A DNA stretch of 64,000 nucleotides from Amycolatopsis marina (lineage in GTDB: Bacteria > Actinomycetota > Actinomycetes > Mycobacteriales > Pseudonocardiaceae): NCBI RefSeq assembly GCF_900111885.1, contig NZ_FOKG01000023.1, positions 1-64,000 of the forward strand, read 5' to 3'. Each line of letters starts with the position of its first letter. Position 1 is the first letter of the stretch. A model generated the notes under the pieces. It did not search any database. It had not been told where the DNA came from and worked only from the letters and a program-made list of their open reading frames with translations. This document shows positions 54,815 through 63,800 of this stretch, piece after piece. Both the position numbers and the translations under genes were made by a program.

Positions 54815-56026
54815 ATGACCCAGCGCCGTGTGCCCCGCCCTGCCGAACTCGCGGAGATCCTGCGTCCCCGGCCGATCGTGCTCAACCCGACCGAGCGCAG
54901 GCTCGCGAAGGCGCACACGATCGCCGATCTGCGCACGATCGCCCGCAAGCGGAGCCCACGCGCGGTCTTCGACTACACCGACGGCGCGGCCGAGCTCGAG
55001 GACAGCCTGCGCCGCGCCCGGCAGGCCTTCCGCAACATCGAGTTCCGGCCCAACGTCCTGCGCGGCGTGGCCGAGGTGGACACCGGGACGGACATCCTCG
55101 GGGTTCGCTCCGCCCTGCCGTTCGCCTTCGCCCCCACCGGTTTCACCCGGATGATGAACCACGAGGGCGAGCGAGCCGTGGCCCGCGTGGCCGAGCGCGA
55201 GGGCATTCCGTACGCGTTGTCCACAATGGGCACCACGTCGATCGAGGACGTGGCAGCTGCCGCGCCGCGGGCCCGCAAGTGGTTCCAGCTCTACGTGTGG
55301 CGGGACCGCGCTGCGGGCAAGGACCTGATGCAGCGCGCCTGGGAGTCGGGCTACGACACGCTGATGTTGACCGTCGACACCCCGGTCGGCGGAGCGCGGA
55401 TGCGCGACGTCCGCAACGGGCTGACGATCCCGCCCGCGCTGACGTTGCGCACCTTCCTCGACGGCGCCATGCACCCGGCCTGGTGGATCAATCTGCTCAC
55501 CACCGAGCCGCTGACGTTCGCCTCACTCAGCTCCTGGGGTGGCACCGTCGCCGATCTGATCAACAAGATGTTCGACCCGACCCTGGACTACGAAGCACTC
55601 GACTGGGTGCGGGAGAGCTGGCCGGGCAAGCTCGTCGTCAAGGGCATCCAGAACCCCGACGACGCCGCCGAGATCGTCAAGCACGGAGCCGAGGCCGTCG
55701 TGCTCTCCAACCACGGGGGACGTCAGCTCGATCGGGCGCCGACGCCGCTGGAACTGCTGCCACCGGCGCTGGACGCGGTCGGCGGTGACGCCGAGGTCTG
55801 GCTGGACACGGGCATCCTCTCCGGTGGAGACATCGTGGCGGCCCTCGCCAGGGGCGCGCAGACCTGTCTCATCGGCAGGGCGTACCTGTACGGGCTGATG
55901 GCGGGTGGCGAACGCGGGGTCCAGCGGACGGTGGACATCCTGCGTGCCGAGATCGTCCGGACCATGCAACTGCTCGGGGTGCGTTCGATCGGCGAACTGA
56001 AGCCGACCCACGCGACCCTGCGCTGA
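54815..56026 (+). CDS. FMN-dependent alpha-hydroxy-acid dehydrogenase (LldD-like)
   Basis: 403 aa. FMN and active-site motifs are FAPTGFTRMMNHEGE, YALSTMGTTSIEDVA, FQLYVWRDR, VVLSNHGGRQLDRAP (catalytic His-Gly-Gly-Arg) and DTGILSGGDIVAALARGA. It probably oxidises L-lactate to pyruvate and so sits next to pyruvate dehydrogenase; other 2-hydroxy acids are possible. ATG at 54815 has GGAGATGAG upstream. Palindromic repeats flank it on both sides. Confidence 0.88.
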   Translation: MTQRRVPRPAELAEILRPRPIVLNPTERRLAKAHTIADLRTIARKRSPRAVFDYTDGAAELEDSLRRARQAFRNIEFRPNVLRGVAEVDTGTDILGVRSALPFAFAPTGFTRMMNHEGERAVARVAEREGIPYALSTMGTTSIEDVAAAAPRARKWFQLYVWRDRAAGKDLMQRAWESGYDTLMLTVDTPVGGARMRDVRNGLTIPPALTLRTFLDGAMHPAWWINLLTTEPLTFASLSSWGGTVADLINKMFDPTLDYEALDWVRESWPGKLVVKGIQNPDDAAEIVKHGAEAVVLSNHGGRQLDRAPTPLELLPPALDAVGGDAEVWLDTGILSGGDIVAALARGAQTCLIGRAYLYGLMAGGERGVQRTVDILRAEIVRTMQLLGVRSIGELKPTHATLR

Positions 56027-56040
56027 CCCTCGGACGAGTT

Positions 56041-56089
56041 CCCCAATGTGGCATTGGGGACGTTCAAGTTCCCGAATGCCACATTGGGG
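56041..56089. repeat. 49-nt inverted repeat after the lldD-like gene
   Basis: Begins with the same 26 nt as the copy at 54742 (CCCCAATGTGGCATTGGGG...). Outer arms of 15 bp are perfect, and three inner positions do not pair. It lies between convergent genes and may stop transcription from both. Confidence 0.8.
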
Positions 56090-56115
56090 ACATCCAACTG
56101 GGGCCGGGAGTGCGG

Positions 56116-56865
56116 TCAGAGTTCTCCGCGTGCGGAGCCCTCCGACGACGAGGGCGTCTCACGGGTGCCTACTGCCGCACCGCGGGACTTGTCACCACCC
56201 TGGCCGAGCTGGCCCTGCAGGTTGTCCAGCCAGCCTTCCCAGCGCTGCTGGGCCGGCTTCACCAGACCACCACCGAAGCCGACGACGATGACGCCGCCGA
56301 TGGTGGCCAGCACGGTGATCAACACCGGCGTGGTCACGGTGGTCGCGATGTTCACCTGGTTCAGTGCCGCGATGATGCCGAGCGCCATGATCAGCCAGTA
56401 GGCGATGGTGCCGAGCAGCCTGCCCGCCGGGCGGGTGCCCAGTGCGCTGTTCACCATGTCGCGGACGACCTTGGCGATCGCTGCCGCCACGATGAGCAGC
56501 ACGATGCCGACCACGATCCGCGGCAGGAACGCGATGACCTCGTTGAGCAGCTGGCTCACCGGATTGCTGTCCCCGAACACGCCGAAGGCGAGCTGCAGGG
56601 CGATCAACAGGATGAAGTAGTACGCCAGTTTGCCGATGATGTTCACGGCGTCGACGTTCGATTCTCGAAGCGTCCCGTTGAGGCCGGTCTTCTCGATGAG
56701 ACTGCGGAACCCGAGCTTGCCGAGCACCATGGTCAGCGCCTTGGACACCGCCTTCGCGATGAGCCAGCCGATGAGCAGGATGATCAGGAAGCCGATGAAT
56801 TTCGGCACGAATGTCGCGACCAGACTCCACGCCTGGCCCAGCCCGTCCTTGAGCTGCTCGCCCAC
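56116..56865 (-). CDS. Small mechanosensitive-channel-like membrane protein
   Basis: 249 aa with about five membrane segments: FIGFLIILLIGWLIAKAVSK, a long second segment, AFLPRIVVGIVLLIVAAAIA, then a third and fourth pair. The repeats GWLIAKAVSKALTMVLGKLG and AAIAKVVRDMVNSALG follow the CmpX/TM_helix pattern of MscS-related proteins. The C-terminus is soluble and Ser/Gly-rich. Divergent from fasR. A role in osmotic protection is inferred from the family. Confidence 0.8.
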   Translation of the reverse strand: MGEQLKDGLGQAWSLVATFVPKFIGFLIILLIGWLIAKAVSKALTMVLGKLGFRSLIEKTGLNGTLRESNVDAVNIIGKLAYYFILLIALQLAFGVFGDSNPVSQLLNEVIAFLPRIVVGIVLLIVAAAIAKVVRDMVNSALGTRPAGRLLGTIAYWLIMALGIIAALNQVNIATTVTTPVLITVLATIGGVIVVGFGGGLVKPAQQRWEGWLDNLQGQLGQGGDKSRGAAVGTRETPSSSEGSARGEL

Positions 56866-57147
56866 TATCTCCTCCTAGGTCGAGCTGTGAGTTCTTCGGT
56901 GCCGGGATCGTTGTTCACTCCTGCACCTCCAGCAACTCGAACACTCCACGAACGAGTGAGCCCGCTGGCGCTGAAGATCCACTCGGTCCATAGTGGAAGT
57001 ACCGGTGGGGACCGGGGAGACGAGGCCGTCCGGCGCAGCGAGAACCGCAGCGCGCCGGGCGGCCTCGGGTTTTTCTCCAGGTCCGGTTTTCTCCAGAACC
57101 GAGTGGCCATACCCACCCGCGCTCGCCGACGTACGATCGAGCACGTC

Positions 57148-58362
57148 ATGACACAAACCAACTCCCGCGGACGGTCCCCCAAGCGGCACGGCCTCTCGGC
57201 GAAGACGCTCCGCGACCTCGAACGCGCCTCGGGCAGGCTCGCCACGGCCAGCGTGGCCGCCATGGAGGAGCGCCTTCCCTGGTTCAACCGGATGCCCGCC
57301 GACCAGCGGGCCGGGGTTCTGCTGATCACTCAGACAGGTGCCGCCGGGTTCGTCGGCTGGCTGCGGGACTCGAAAGAGGCCCTCAACCTCACCACCGAGG
57401 CGTTCCGGGGAGCTCCGCAGGAACTGTCCCGCTGGATCAGTCTCCGGCAGACGGTCGGGCTCGTCCGGCTCGCGATCGAGGTCTTCGAGGAGCAACTCCC
57501 GGAATTCGCCGCCAACGAGACGGAACGCGCGGCCCTGATCGAGGGCATCCTCCGCTATGGCAGGGAGATCGCCTTCGCCGCGGCCAACTCCTACGCTGCC
57601 GCGGCGGAGGCCCGCGGCGCGTGGGACGCCCGTCTCGAAGCCCTCGTGGTGGACGGCGTCGTCCGTGGTGACGCCGAGGAGTCCGTGCTGTCGCGCGCCG
57701 CCGCCCTCGGCTGGGATCCGGCGGCCAAGGCGACCGTGCTCGTCGGCAACCCCCCATCCGACGACCCACCCACGGTCGTGTTCGAGGTCCGCAGCCGGGC
57801 GGCCAGGGTCGGCAGACCGGTGTTGCTCGGTGTGCAGGGCTCCAGGCTGGTCGTGGTGGTGGCGGGTCCAACGGAGGGAACCGCGAAGGACCGCGAGATG
57901 CTGGCGTCGCTGTCGGTCGCGTTCGGCGAGGGGCCCGTGGTGGCCGGGCCGACCGCGGCCAGCCTCGCCGAGGCCCACCAGAGTGCGGTGGAGGCGTTGT
58001 CCGGTCTGCGTGCCGTCGTCGGATGGCCCGCCGCTCCTCGGCCCGTCCGCTCGGTGGAACTGCTGCCCGAGCGCGCTCTTTCCGGGGACGCGGAAGCCGA
58101 GCGGTTACTGATCGACGAGATCGCCCGGCCGTTGGAGGAGGCGGGCCCCGCGCTGCTGCTGACCGTCGAGACCTACCTGGAAAGCGGCGGCGTGCTGGAG
58201 ACGTGCGCCCGCACCCTGTTCGTCCACCCCAACACCGTCCGGTATCGCCTGCGCAAGGCTGCCGACCTCACCGGACGGCATGCCGCGGAACCGCGCGACG
58301 CACTGGTCCTGCGGATCGCGCTCACCGTGGGCAGGCTCGCCCGCAGCCGTGGGCTGTGGTGA
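57148..58362 (+). CDS. fasR: FasR-like PucR-family regulator of fatty acid synthesis
   Basis: 404 aa from the ATG giving MTQTNSRGRSPKRHG. It has an N-terminal helical domain, a middle GGDEF-like region and a C-terminal PucR helix-turn-helix, TYLESGGVLETCARTLFVHPNTVRYRLRKA. It lies directly upstream of fabD-fabH-acpP-fabF, the position of FasR in Streptomyces and mycobacteria, where it activates fatty acid synthase genes in response to acyl-CoA. The palindrome at 58490-58510 is its likely target. Confidence 0.88.
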   Translation: MTQTNSRGRSPKRHGLSAKTLRDLERASGRLATASVAAMEERLPWFNRMPADQRAGVLLITQTGAAGFVGWLRDSKEALNLTTEAFRGAPQELSRWISLRQTVGLVRLAIEVFEEQLPEFAANETERAALIEGILRYGREIAFAAANSYAAAAEARGAWDARLEALVVDGVVRGDAEESVLSRAAALGWDPAAKATVLVGNPPSDDPPTVVFEVRSRAARVGRPVLLGVQGSRLVVVVAGPTEGTAKDREMLASLSVAFGEGPVVAGPTAASLAEAHQSAVEALSGLRAVVGWPAAPRPVRSVELLPERALSGDAEAERLLIDEIARPLEEAGPALLLTVETYLESGGVLETCARTLFVHPNTVRYRLRKAADLTGRHAAEPRDALVLRIALTVGRLARSRGLW

Positions 58363-58489
58363 CCGGAAGATCCTGGTCGCAATGCGGAATTTGCCTACAC
58401 CATATGGCTGTGTACCGTGAGCTGTATCACGCGAAAACTACCCGAACCCGACAACGGACCGTCGTTGCTGGCGTTCATCTCCCTGTCAC

Positions 58490-58510
58490 ATTTGTAGGAA
58501 CCCCACAAAT
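58490..58510. promoter_or_regulatory. 21-bp palindrome, candidate FasR operator
   Basis: ATTTGT (58490-58495) and ACAAAT (58505-58510) are perfect complements with an inner GG/CC pair on each side of a short centre. It lies in the 198-nt gap between fasR and fabD, 51 nt before the fabD start, where a promoter activator would bind. Assignment to FasR rests on position. Confidence 0.7.
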
Positions 58511-58560
58511 CCGCGTGACGGACTTGGTGACCCACGACATCACGGGAACCCCGCTTCACC

Positions 58561-59514
58561 GTGTTCCCTAGAGGGGTGATTGCCCTCCTCTCCCCCGGAC
58601 AGGGGTCCCAAGCCCCAGGCATGCTCACTCCCTGGCTCGAGGCCGACGGCGCACGGGCTCGTCTCGACGAGTGGTCACAGCGCAGCGGGCTCGACCTCGT
58701 CCGCCTCGGAACCGAGGCGGGTGCGGAGGAAATCCAGGACACGGCCATCGCGCAACCCCTGATCGTCGCACTGTCACTGCTCGCGTTCGACCAGCTGAGC
58801 ACACAGGCTCGGCTGCCCGAGGACACTCCGGTCGCGGGACACTCCGTCGGCGAGCTGGCTGCCGCCGCGATCGCCGGAGTGCTCGCACCCGTAGAGGCCG
58901 TCGCGCTCGCCGCGGTCCGCGGCGCCGAGATGGCCAAGGCCTGCGATGCGGAGCCGACCAGCATGGCGGCCGTGATGCTCGGCGACCCACAGGAGGTCGT
59001 CGCCTGGCTCGAGAGCGCCGGGCTCACCGCGGCCAACCAGAACGGCGCGGGCCAGATCGTCGCCTCCGGCTCCGCCGACGCCGTCGAGCGCATCGTCGCC
59101 GAGCCGATGGAGGGCACGAAGGTGCGGGCGCTCAAGGTCGCGGGCGCCTTCCACACCCACTACATGGCCACGGCCGAGGACGCCCTGCGCATCCACGTCG
59201 CCGACATCACGCCCGGCGATCCGACCAGGCCGTTGCTGTCCAACGCCGACGGCACGGTCGTGGACACCGGCGCGGAGTACCTGGAGCGCCTGGTCGCCCA
59301 GGTGACCCGCCCCGTCCGCTGGGACCTCACCATGCGGACCCTCGCCTCGATGGGCGTCACCGCCACCGCGGAACTACCGCCGGCCGGCGCGCTGACCGGG
59401 CTGGTCAAACGGGAACTCAAGGGCACGGTCACCTCGACCGTCGCCGTGAAGACGCCGGAGAACCTGGGCGCCGTGGTGGAGCTGACCGCCAACGACCAGG
59501 AGAACGTTCGATGA
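58561..59514 (+). CDS. fabD: Malonyl-CoA:ACP transacylase
   Basis: 317 aa. Active-site motifs are LLSPGQGSQAPGM and GHSVGELAAAAI with the nucleophile Ser; the His motif is AGAFHTHYM. It loads malonyl groups onto ACP for fatty acid elongation. Start could be GTG 58561 or GTG 58576; both keep the fold, and the second is very close to GAGGG. Its stop overlaps the fabH ATG by 4 nt. Confidence 0.93.
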   Translation: MFPRGVIALLSPGQGSQAPGMLTPWLEADGARARLDEWSQRSGLDLVRLGTEAGAEEIQDTAIAQPLIVALSLLAFDQLSTQARLPEDTPVAGHSVGELAAAAIAGVLAPVEAVALAAVRGAEMAKACDAEPTSMAAVMLGDPQEVVAWLESAGLTAANQNGAGQIVASGSADAVERIVAEPMEGTKVRALKVAGAFHTHYMATAEDALRIHVADITPGDPTRPLLSNADGTVVDTGAEYLERLVAQVTRPVRWDLTMRTLASMGVTATAELPPAGALTGLVKRELKGTVTSTVAVKTPENLGAVVELTANDQENVR

Positions 59515-60497
59515 CCGACGGGCGGCCCGCGCTGCGCCTCAGGCAGGGCCCCGCGGCCACTCGTGTACTCGGCCTCGGCAGCACCCAACCCGAGCGCGTC
59601 GTCACGAACCACGACCTGTCGAAGACCATGGAGACCACCGACCAGTGGATCCGGGACCGGGTCGGCATCATCGAGCGCCGGTTCGCCGACAAGAACGAGT
59701 CACTGCCGGACATGGCGGTGGTCGCGGGGCAGCGAGCGCTGGCCGACGCTGGGCTCGAACCATCCGATGTGGACACCGTGATCGTGCCGAACTGCACGAT
59801 GCCCGCGCCCATCCCGAACGCCGCGGCGCAGGTCGCCGACCGGATCGGGATCAAGGCCGCAGGGGCCTTCGACCTCAACGCCGCGTGCGCCGGGTTCTGT
59901 TACGGCCTCGGCGTCGCGTCCGACCTGATCCGTTCCGGCTCGGCCGGCCGAGTGCTGGTGATCGGCGCGGAGAAACTGACCGACGTAGTCGACCCGGTGG
60001 ACCGGGCCAACGCGATCATCTTCGCCGACGGCGCGGGTGCAGCGGTGGTCGGCCCTTCGGACGAGCCGGGCATCGGGCCGGTGGCCTGGGGCAGCGCAGG
60101 CGACCTGGTCGACACGATCTACATGCGCGACCACAAGTACATCTACCAGGAGGGCCAGGCGGTGTTCCGCTGGGCGACGACGCAGATCGCGCCGATCGCC
60201 CTGCGCGCGCTGGAACTGGCCGGGCTCGAACCGGCCGACGTGGACGTGCTCGTGCCGCACCAGGCCAACCTGCGCATCGTCGAGGCGATCGCGAAACGGC
60301 TGCGCACCAAGGGAGCGCGGGAGGACATGGTCGTCGCCGACGACATCAAGCACTCCGGCAACACCTCGTCCGCCTCCATCCCGATGGCGCTGGACCACAT
60401 GCGGGCCGAGGGCAGGGCGAAGCGGGGCGACGTCGTGCTCGCGGTCGGCTTCGGCGCCGGACTGTCCTACGCGGGCCAGGTCATCATCTGCCCGTGA
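59511..60497 (+). CDS. fabH: 3-oxoacyl-ACP synthase III
   Basis: 328 aa from the ATG overlapping the fabD stop. The catalytic triad is visible: Cys in NAACAGFCYGL, His in PHQANLRI and Asn in SGNTSSAS. It condenses a starter acyl-CoA with malonyl-ACP and so sets the branched or straight chain type. An earlier in-frame extension is a shadow of fabD. Confidence 0.94.
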   Translation: MTDGRPALRLRQGPAATRVLGLGSTQPERVVTNHDLSKTMETTDQWIRDRVGIIERRFADKNESLPDMAVVAGQRALADAGLEPSDVDTVIVPNCTMPAPIPNAAAQVADRIGIKAAGAFDLNAACAGFCYGLGVASDLIRSGSAGRVLVIGAEKLTDVVDPVDRANAIIFADGAGAAVVGPSDEPGIGPVAWGSAGDLVDTIYMRDHKYIYQEGQAVFRWATTQIAPIALRALELAGLEPADVDVLVPHQANLRIVEAIAKRLRTKGAREDMVVADDIKHSGNTSSASIPMALDHMRAEGRAKRGDVVLAVGFGAGLSYAGQVIICP

Positions 60498-60567
60498 TAA
60501 CACTTACCCCGGCGGGCACCGTGTCCGTCGGACCGAGCAGGACCAGAAATCAGGAAGGAACACCCCA

Positions 60568-60813
60568 GTGGCTGACAAGCAAGAGATCCTCTCCGGCCTC
60601 GCCGAGATCGTGGAGGAGGTCGCCGGAGTCGCACAGGACGACGTGACGACCGAGAAGTCCTTCGTGGACGACCTCGACATCGACTCGCTGTCGATGGTGG
60701 AGATCGCCGTGCAGGCGGAGGACAAGTTCGGGGTGAAGATTCCGGACGACGAGCTCGCGAACCTGAAGACGGTCGGCGACGCCGTCGACTACGTCTCCGC
60801 CAACTCGAACTAG
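60568..60813 (+). CDS. acpP: Acyl carrier protein of fatty acid synthesis
   Basis: 81 aa from a GTG preceded by GGAAGG. The attachment motif is DDLDIDSLSMVE with the Ser in DSL, the classical ACP site. Ends VDYVSANSN. It is the carrier for FabD/FabH/FabF. The last five codons and stop belong to the first copy of a 94-bp tandem repeat that fills the gap to fabF. Confidence 0.93.
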   Translation: MADKQEILSGLAEIVEEVAGVAQDDVTTEKSFVDDLDIDSLSMVEIAVQAEDKFGVKIPDDELANLKTVGDAVDYVSANSN

Positions 60814-61020
60814 CTCGTCGCGCGCTCGACGTGCGGGTTGGCGGACTGCACGCGCCGGGACGCGCTTTTCGTCCCGGTGCCGATCCAACACCGCCAACTC
60901 GAACTAGCTCGTCGCGCGCTCGACGTGCGGGTTGGCGGACTGCACGCGCCGGGACGCGCTTTTCGTCCCGGTGCCGATCCAACACCGCCAACTCGAACTA
61001 GTTCGTCGCGCGCTCGACGT
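60797..61020. repeat. 94-bp tandem repeat (2.4 copies) between acpP and fabF
   Basis: Copies start at 60797 and 60891, and a third partial copy at 60985 ends near 61020; units are exactly 94 nt apart and almost identical. Each full copy holds a hairpin CCGGGACG-CGCTTTT-CGTCCCGG (60855-60877 and 60949-60971). The first copy includes the last codons of acpP, so the duplication started inside the gene end. It probably lowers fabF transcription relative to acpP. Confidence 0.85.
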
Positions 61021-61067
61021 AAACCGAAGTAGCAACACATCGCTGGCAAACCCTCGGGGAGAATGCA

Positions 61068-62315
61068 ATGAGCAACATCGACGTCGTGATCACCGGGCTC
61101 GGCGCCACCACGCCGCTCGGCGGGGACGTCGCGTCCACCTGGGACGGACTGCTCGACGGCCGGAGTGGTATCCGCACCATCGAGGCCGACTGGGTCGAGC
61201 GTTTCGACCTGCCGGTGCGGATCGGCGCCACCCTTGCCGAGGACCCAGCGGTGAAGATCCCGCGCGTGCAGGCGCGCCGCCTGGACCGTTGCGAGCAGGT
61301 CGCGCTCATCGCCGCGCGACAGGCCTGGGCGGACGCGGGCTACACGGAGCCGACGGAGGAGCACGCCGACGTCGACCCGGAGCGGCTCGGGGTCTCCATC
61401 GGCACCGGCATCGGTGGCCCGCTGACACTGCTGGCCCAGGACGATCTGCTGGAGGAGCACGGCATCCGCAAGGTCTCTCCGCTGACCGTCCCGATGCTGA
61501 TGCCGAACGGCCCCGCCGCGCACGTTGGGATCGACCTCAAGGCCCGTGCCGGAGTGCACTCGCCCGCATCGGCGTGTGCCTCCGGCGCGGAGGGGATCGC
61601 GAACGGCGTCCAGATGATCCAGTCCGGCCGCGCCGACGTGGTGATCGCGGGCGGCGCCGAATCCTGCATCCACCCGATCACAATTGCCGGGTTCGCCCAG
61701 GCCCGCACGGTCTCCACCCGCAACGACGCTCCCGAACTCGCCTCGCGCCCGTTCGACACCGACCGGGACGGCTTCGTCCTCGGCGAGGGCGCCGGTGTGG
61801 TGATCCTGGAGCGCGCCGACCTCGCGGCACAGCGCGGAGCGCGGGTGTACGCGAAGCTCGGCGGGTACGGCATCACCTCCGACGCCCACCACATCACCGG
61901 TAACCACCCGGAGGGCATCGGGCAGATCTCGGCGATGCGCAACGCGATGCGGATGGCGGGGCTCGACCCGAGCGACGTGGGCCACGTCAACGCGCATGCC
62001 ACTTCGACCGTGGTCGGCGACGTCGGCGAGGCCGCCGCGATCCGCAAGGCGATCGGCAGGCACCCGGTGGTCACCGCTCCCAAGGGCGCCCTCGGCCACC
62101 TGGTCGGCGGCGCGGGCGCGGTCGAGGGGATCGCCACGATTCTCGCGCTGTACCACGGCATCGTCCCGGCGACGCTGAACCTCGAGAACCTCGACCCGAA
62201 GGTCGACCTCGACGTCGTGGCAGGCAGCCCGCGCAAGGTCGAACTGAGCGCCGCCATCAGCAACTCGTTCGGCTTCGGCGGGCACAACACGGCCCTGCTG
62301 TTCACCACGGCGTAA
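61068..62315 (+). CDS. fabF: 3-oxoacyl-ACP synthase II
   Basis: 415 aa. Catalytic Cys in HSPASACASGAEGI, His in NAHATST and a second His in KGALGHLVGGAG. It elongates acyl-ACP with malonyl-ACP. The ATG at 61068 follows CGGGGAGAATGCA. It is 254 nt downstream of acpP across the tandem repeat; the operon ends with three short palindromes. Confidence 0.94.
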   Translation: MSNIDVVITGLGATTPLGGDVASTWDGLLDGRSGIRTIEADWVERFDLPVRIGATLAEDPAVKIPRVQARRLDRCEQVALIAARQAWADAGYTEPTEEHADVDPERLGVSIGTGIGGPLTLLAQDDLLEEHGIRKVSPLTVPMLMPNGPAAHVGIDLKARAGVHSPASACASGAEGIANGVQMIQSGRADVVIAGGAESCIHPITIAGFAQARTVSTRNDAPELASRPFDTDRDGFVLGEGAGVVILERADLAAQRGARVYAKLGGYGITSDAHHITGNHPEGIGQISAMRNAMRMAGLDPSDVGHVNAHATSTVVGDVGEAAAIRKAIGRHPVVTAPKGALGHLVGGAGAVEGIATILALYHGIVPATLNLENLDPKVDLDVVAGSPRKVELSAAISNSFGFGGHNTALLFTTA

Positions 62316-62320
62316 GAACC

Positions 62321-62416
62321 GCACTTTCCCGGGAAAGTGACGTACCCCGCGCGTGCACGTACCGCGCTTTCCCGGGAAAGTGCGAGGCCTGACTCCGCAC
62401 TTTCCCGGGAAAGTGC
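62321..62416. repeat. Three copies of a 20-nt palindrome after fabF
   Basis: Copies of GCACTTTCCCGGGAAAGTGC occur at 62321-62339, 62364-62383 and 62397-62416, the first and second each with a single end change. They fill the gap between the fabF stop and the convergent gene stop at 62420. Probably a bidirectional terminator array or a dispersed repeat. Confidence 0.8.
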
Positions 62417-62419
62417 CGT

Positions 62420-63031
62420 TCAGCAGGCCTCGCGGTGCGGAATCGTGCCCGCAGGCACCTCGGCGATCTTGAGCTGACCGTTCTCCTGTTGCAGAGGCAG
62501 GGTCAGATTCCAGCGGATGCATCCGACGGGCAGGCCCACCGGGGCGTCCTCGGGGTCCTGCGTGCTCGTGAAGCCGACCAATACGTGCAGTCGCTGGTCG
62601 GCCCGCGTCTCGATCCGCCGGACGATGATGCTGCCGTCCCTGGTGGAGCGATAGTCGACGAGCCATTCACGCCGAGGCTGCACTTGGATCCGGTCCGCGG
62701 TCACCGTGGTCATCCAGCGCTCGTAACTGCGCCCGTTGATGGCATCGAAGTACGTCTGCAGCAACTGCCGGACGGACTCGTGCTCAGGATGGGCCGCGGC
62801 GCCGGGAGTCAGTTCCACCGTCGGCGATCCCGGCTGCTCGTCCGGAGCCAGCGAGGACGTGCTCGGGACGGTCACCATCGGCACCGCCACATCGCCCGGC
62901 AACCGGTACACCTCGCGCGCCAGCAACCCCGCGCCCACGGTCAGCGACACCACGACGACGAGCACCGGAACCAGCCACCGCGCACGGCGCGCAGCGGGCA
63001 GAGCTTTGGACACACCCCGAACTCTAACCAC
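62420..63031 (-). CDS. Membrane-anchored hypothetical protein
   Basis: 203 aa. A basic N-terminus (KALPAARRAR) precedes one hydrophobic helix (WLVPVLVVVVSLTVGAGLLA), then a Ser/Pro/Thr linker and an NTF2/Mce-accessory-like domain beginning SVRQLLQTYFDAINGRSYERWM. Such proteins are usually outside the membrane. Two Cys lie in the domain, one of them at the very C-terminus (HREAC). Not assigned to a pathway. Confidence 0.72.
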   Translation of the reverse strand: MVRVRGVSKALPAARRARWLVPVLVVVVSLTVGAGLLAREVYRLPGDVAVPMVTVPSTSSLAPDEQPGSPTVELTPGAAAHPEHESVRQLLQTYFDAINGRSYERWMTTVTADRIQVQPRREWLVDYRSTRDGSIIVRRIETRADQRLHVLVGFTSTQDPEDAPVGLPVGCIRWNLTLPLQQENGQLKIAEVPAGTIPHREAC

Positions 63032-63073
63032 CAGAACAGCCTTGGGGGTGGTGGCCGGGTGACGGGCGGGGCG

Positions 63074-63577
63074 TCAGCCCACCTGATGCAGCCAGGTCAC
63101 GGGTGCACCGTCGCCCGCGTGGCGGAATGGTTCCAGCGCCTCGTCCCAGTTGGCACCGAGCAGTTCGTCGAGCTTGTGGGCGAAAGCCTCACCCGCCCTG
63201 CTCTTGGCCACCAGTGCGCGCAACTGGTCCTCGCCCACGACGATGTCACCGTTGGCACTGGTCCTGCCGTGCCACAGCCCGAGCCCGGGCGCGTAGCAGA
63301 ATCGCTCACCGTCCACTCCGGGACTGGGTTCCTCGGCGACTTCGAACCGAACCATCGGCCACGCCTTCAGCGCACCGGCGAGCTTTCCACCGGTGCCCGC
63401 AGGCGCACGCCAGCTGCACTCTGCGCGCAGTTGACCGGGGGCGGCGGGTTGCGCCGTCCATTGTAGATCTGCCCGTGTGCCTAGGGTGCCAGAAATTGCC
63501 CACTCGACGTGCGGACATACCGCAGACGGCGACGAGTGGACGTACACCACGCCACGGGTGTTGCCACGGGTGCTCAC
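63074..63577 (-). CDS. DUF3145 family protein
   Basis: 167 aa, GTG start at 63577. The sequence YVHSSPSAVCPHVEWAISGT, CSWRAPAGTGGKLAGALKAW and GVDGERFCYAPGLGLWHGRT follow the actinobacterial DUF3145 family, found near fatty acid synthase genes in this phylum. No function is established. It probably belongs to the core genome neighbourhood of fabF. Confidence 0.82.
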   Translation of the reverse strand: MSTRGNTRGVVYVHSSPSAVCPHVEWAISGTLGTRADLQWTAQPAAPGQLRAECSWRAPAGTGGKLAGALKAWPMVRFEVAEEPSPGVDGERFCYAPGLGLWHGRTSANGDIVVGEDQLRALVAKSRAGEAFAHKLDELLGANWDEALEPFRHAGDGAPVTWLHQVG

Positions 63578-63736
63578 TGCTGACCTCCGCTACTCGACGA
63601 GGGGCGTCTTCCCCTACGACCTCGCGAGCATCGGATGCACTCGTAGCGACTCCACGCACATTGTGCACCGCGATCGTGCCTTTTGGCCACACGAACCACA
63701 GAAGTCTCACCCCCGTATGGCCGGTATGTGGCCAGG

Positions 63737-63776
63737 GCGACCCGGTGCCGGTGGATTTTTGCTGGCACCGGGTCGC
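63737..63776 (-). terminator. Hairpin terminator of the subtilase gene
   Basis: Perfect 13-bp stem (GCGACCCGGTGCC at 63737-63749 with its complement at 63764-63776) and a 14-nt A/T-containing loop. It lies 24 nt beyond the subtilase stop in the 223-nt gap before the DUF3145 gene. No U-run, as is common in this group. The remainder of the gap (63578-63736) shows no gene. Confidence 0.7.
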
Positions 63777-63800
63777 CGCTGTGTCACCTACCGTCGCCGA

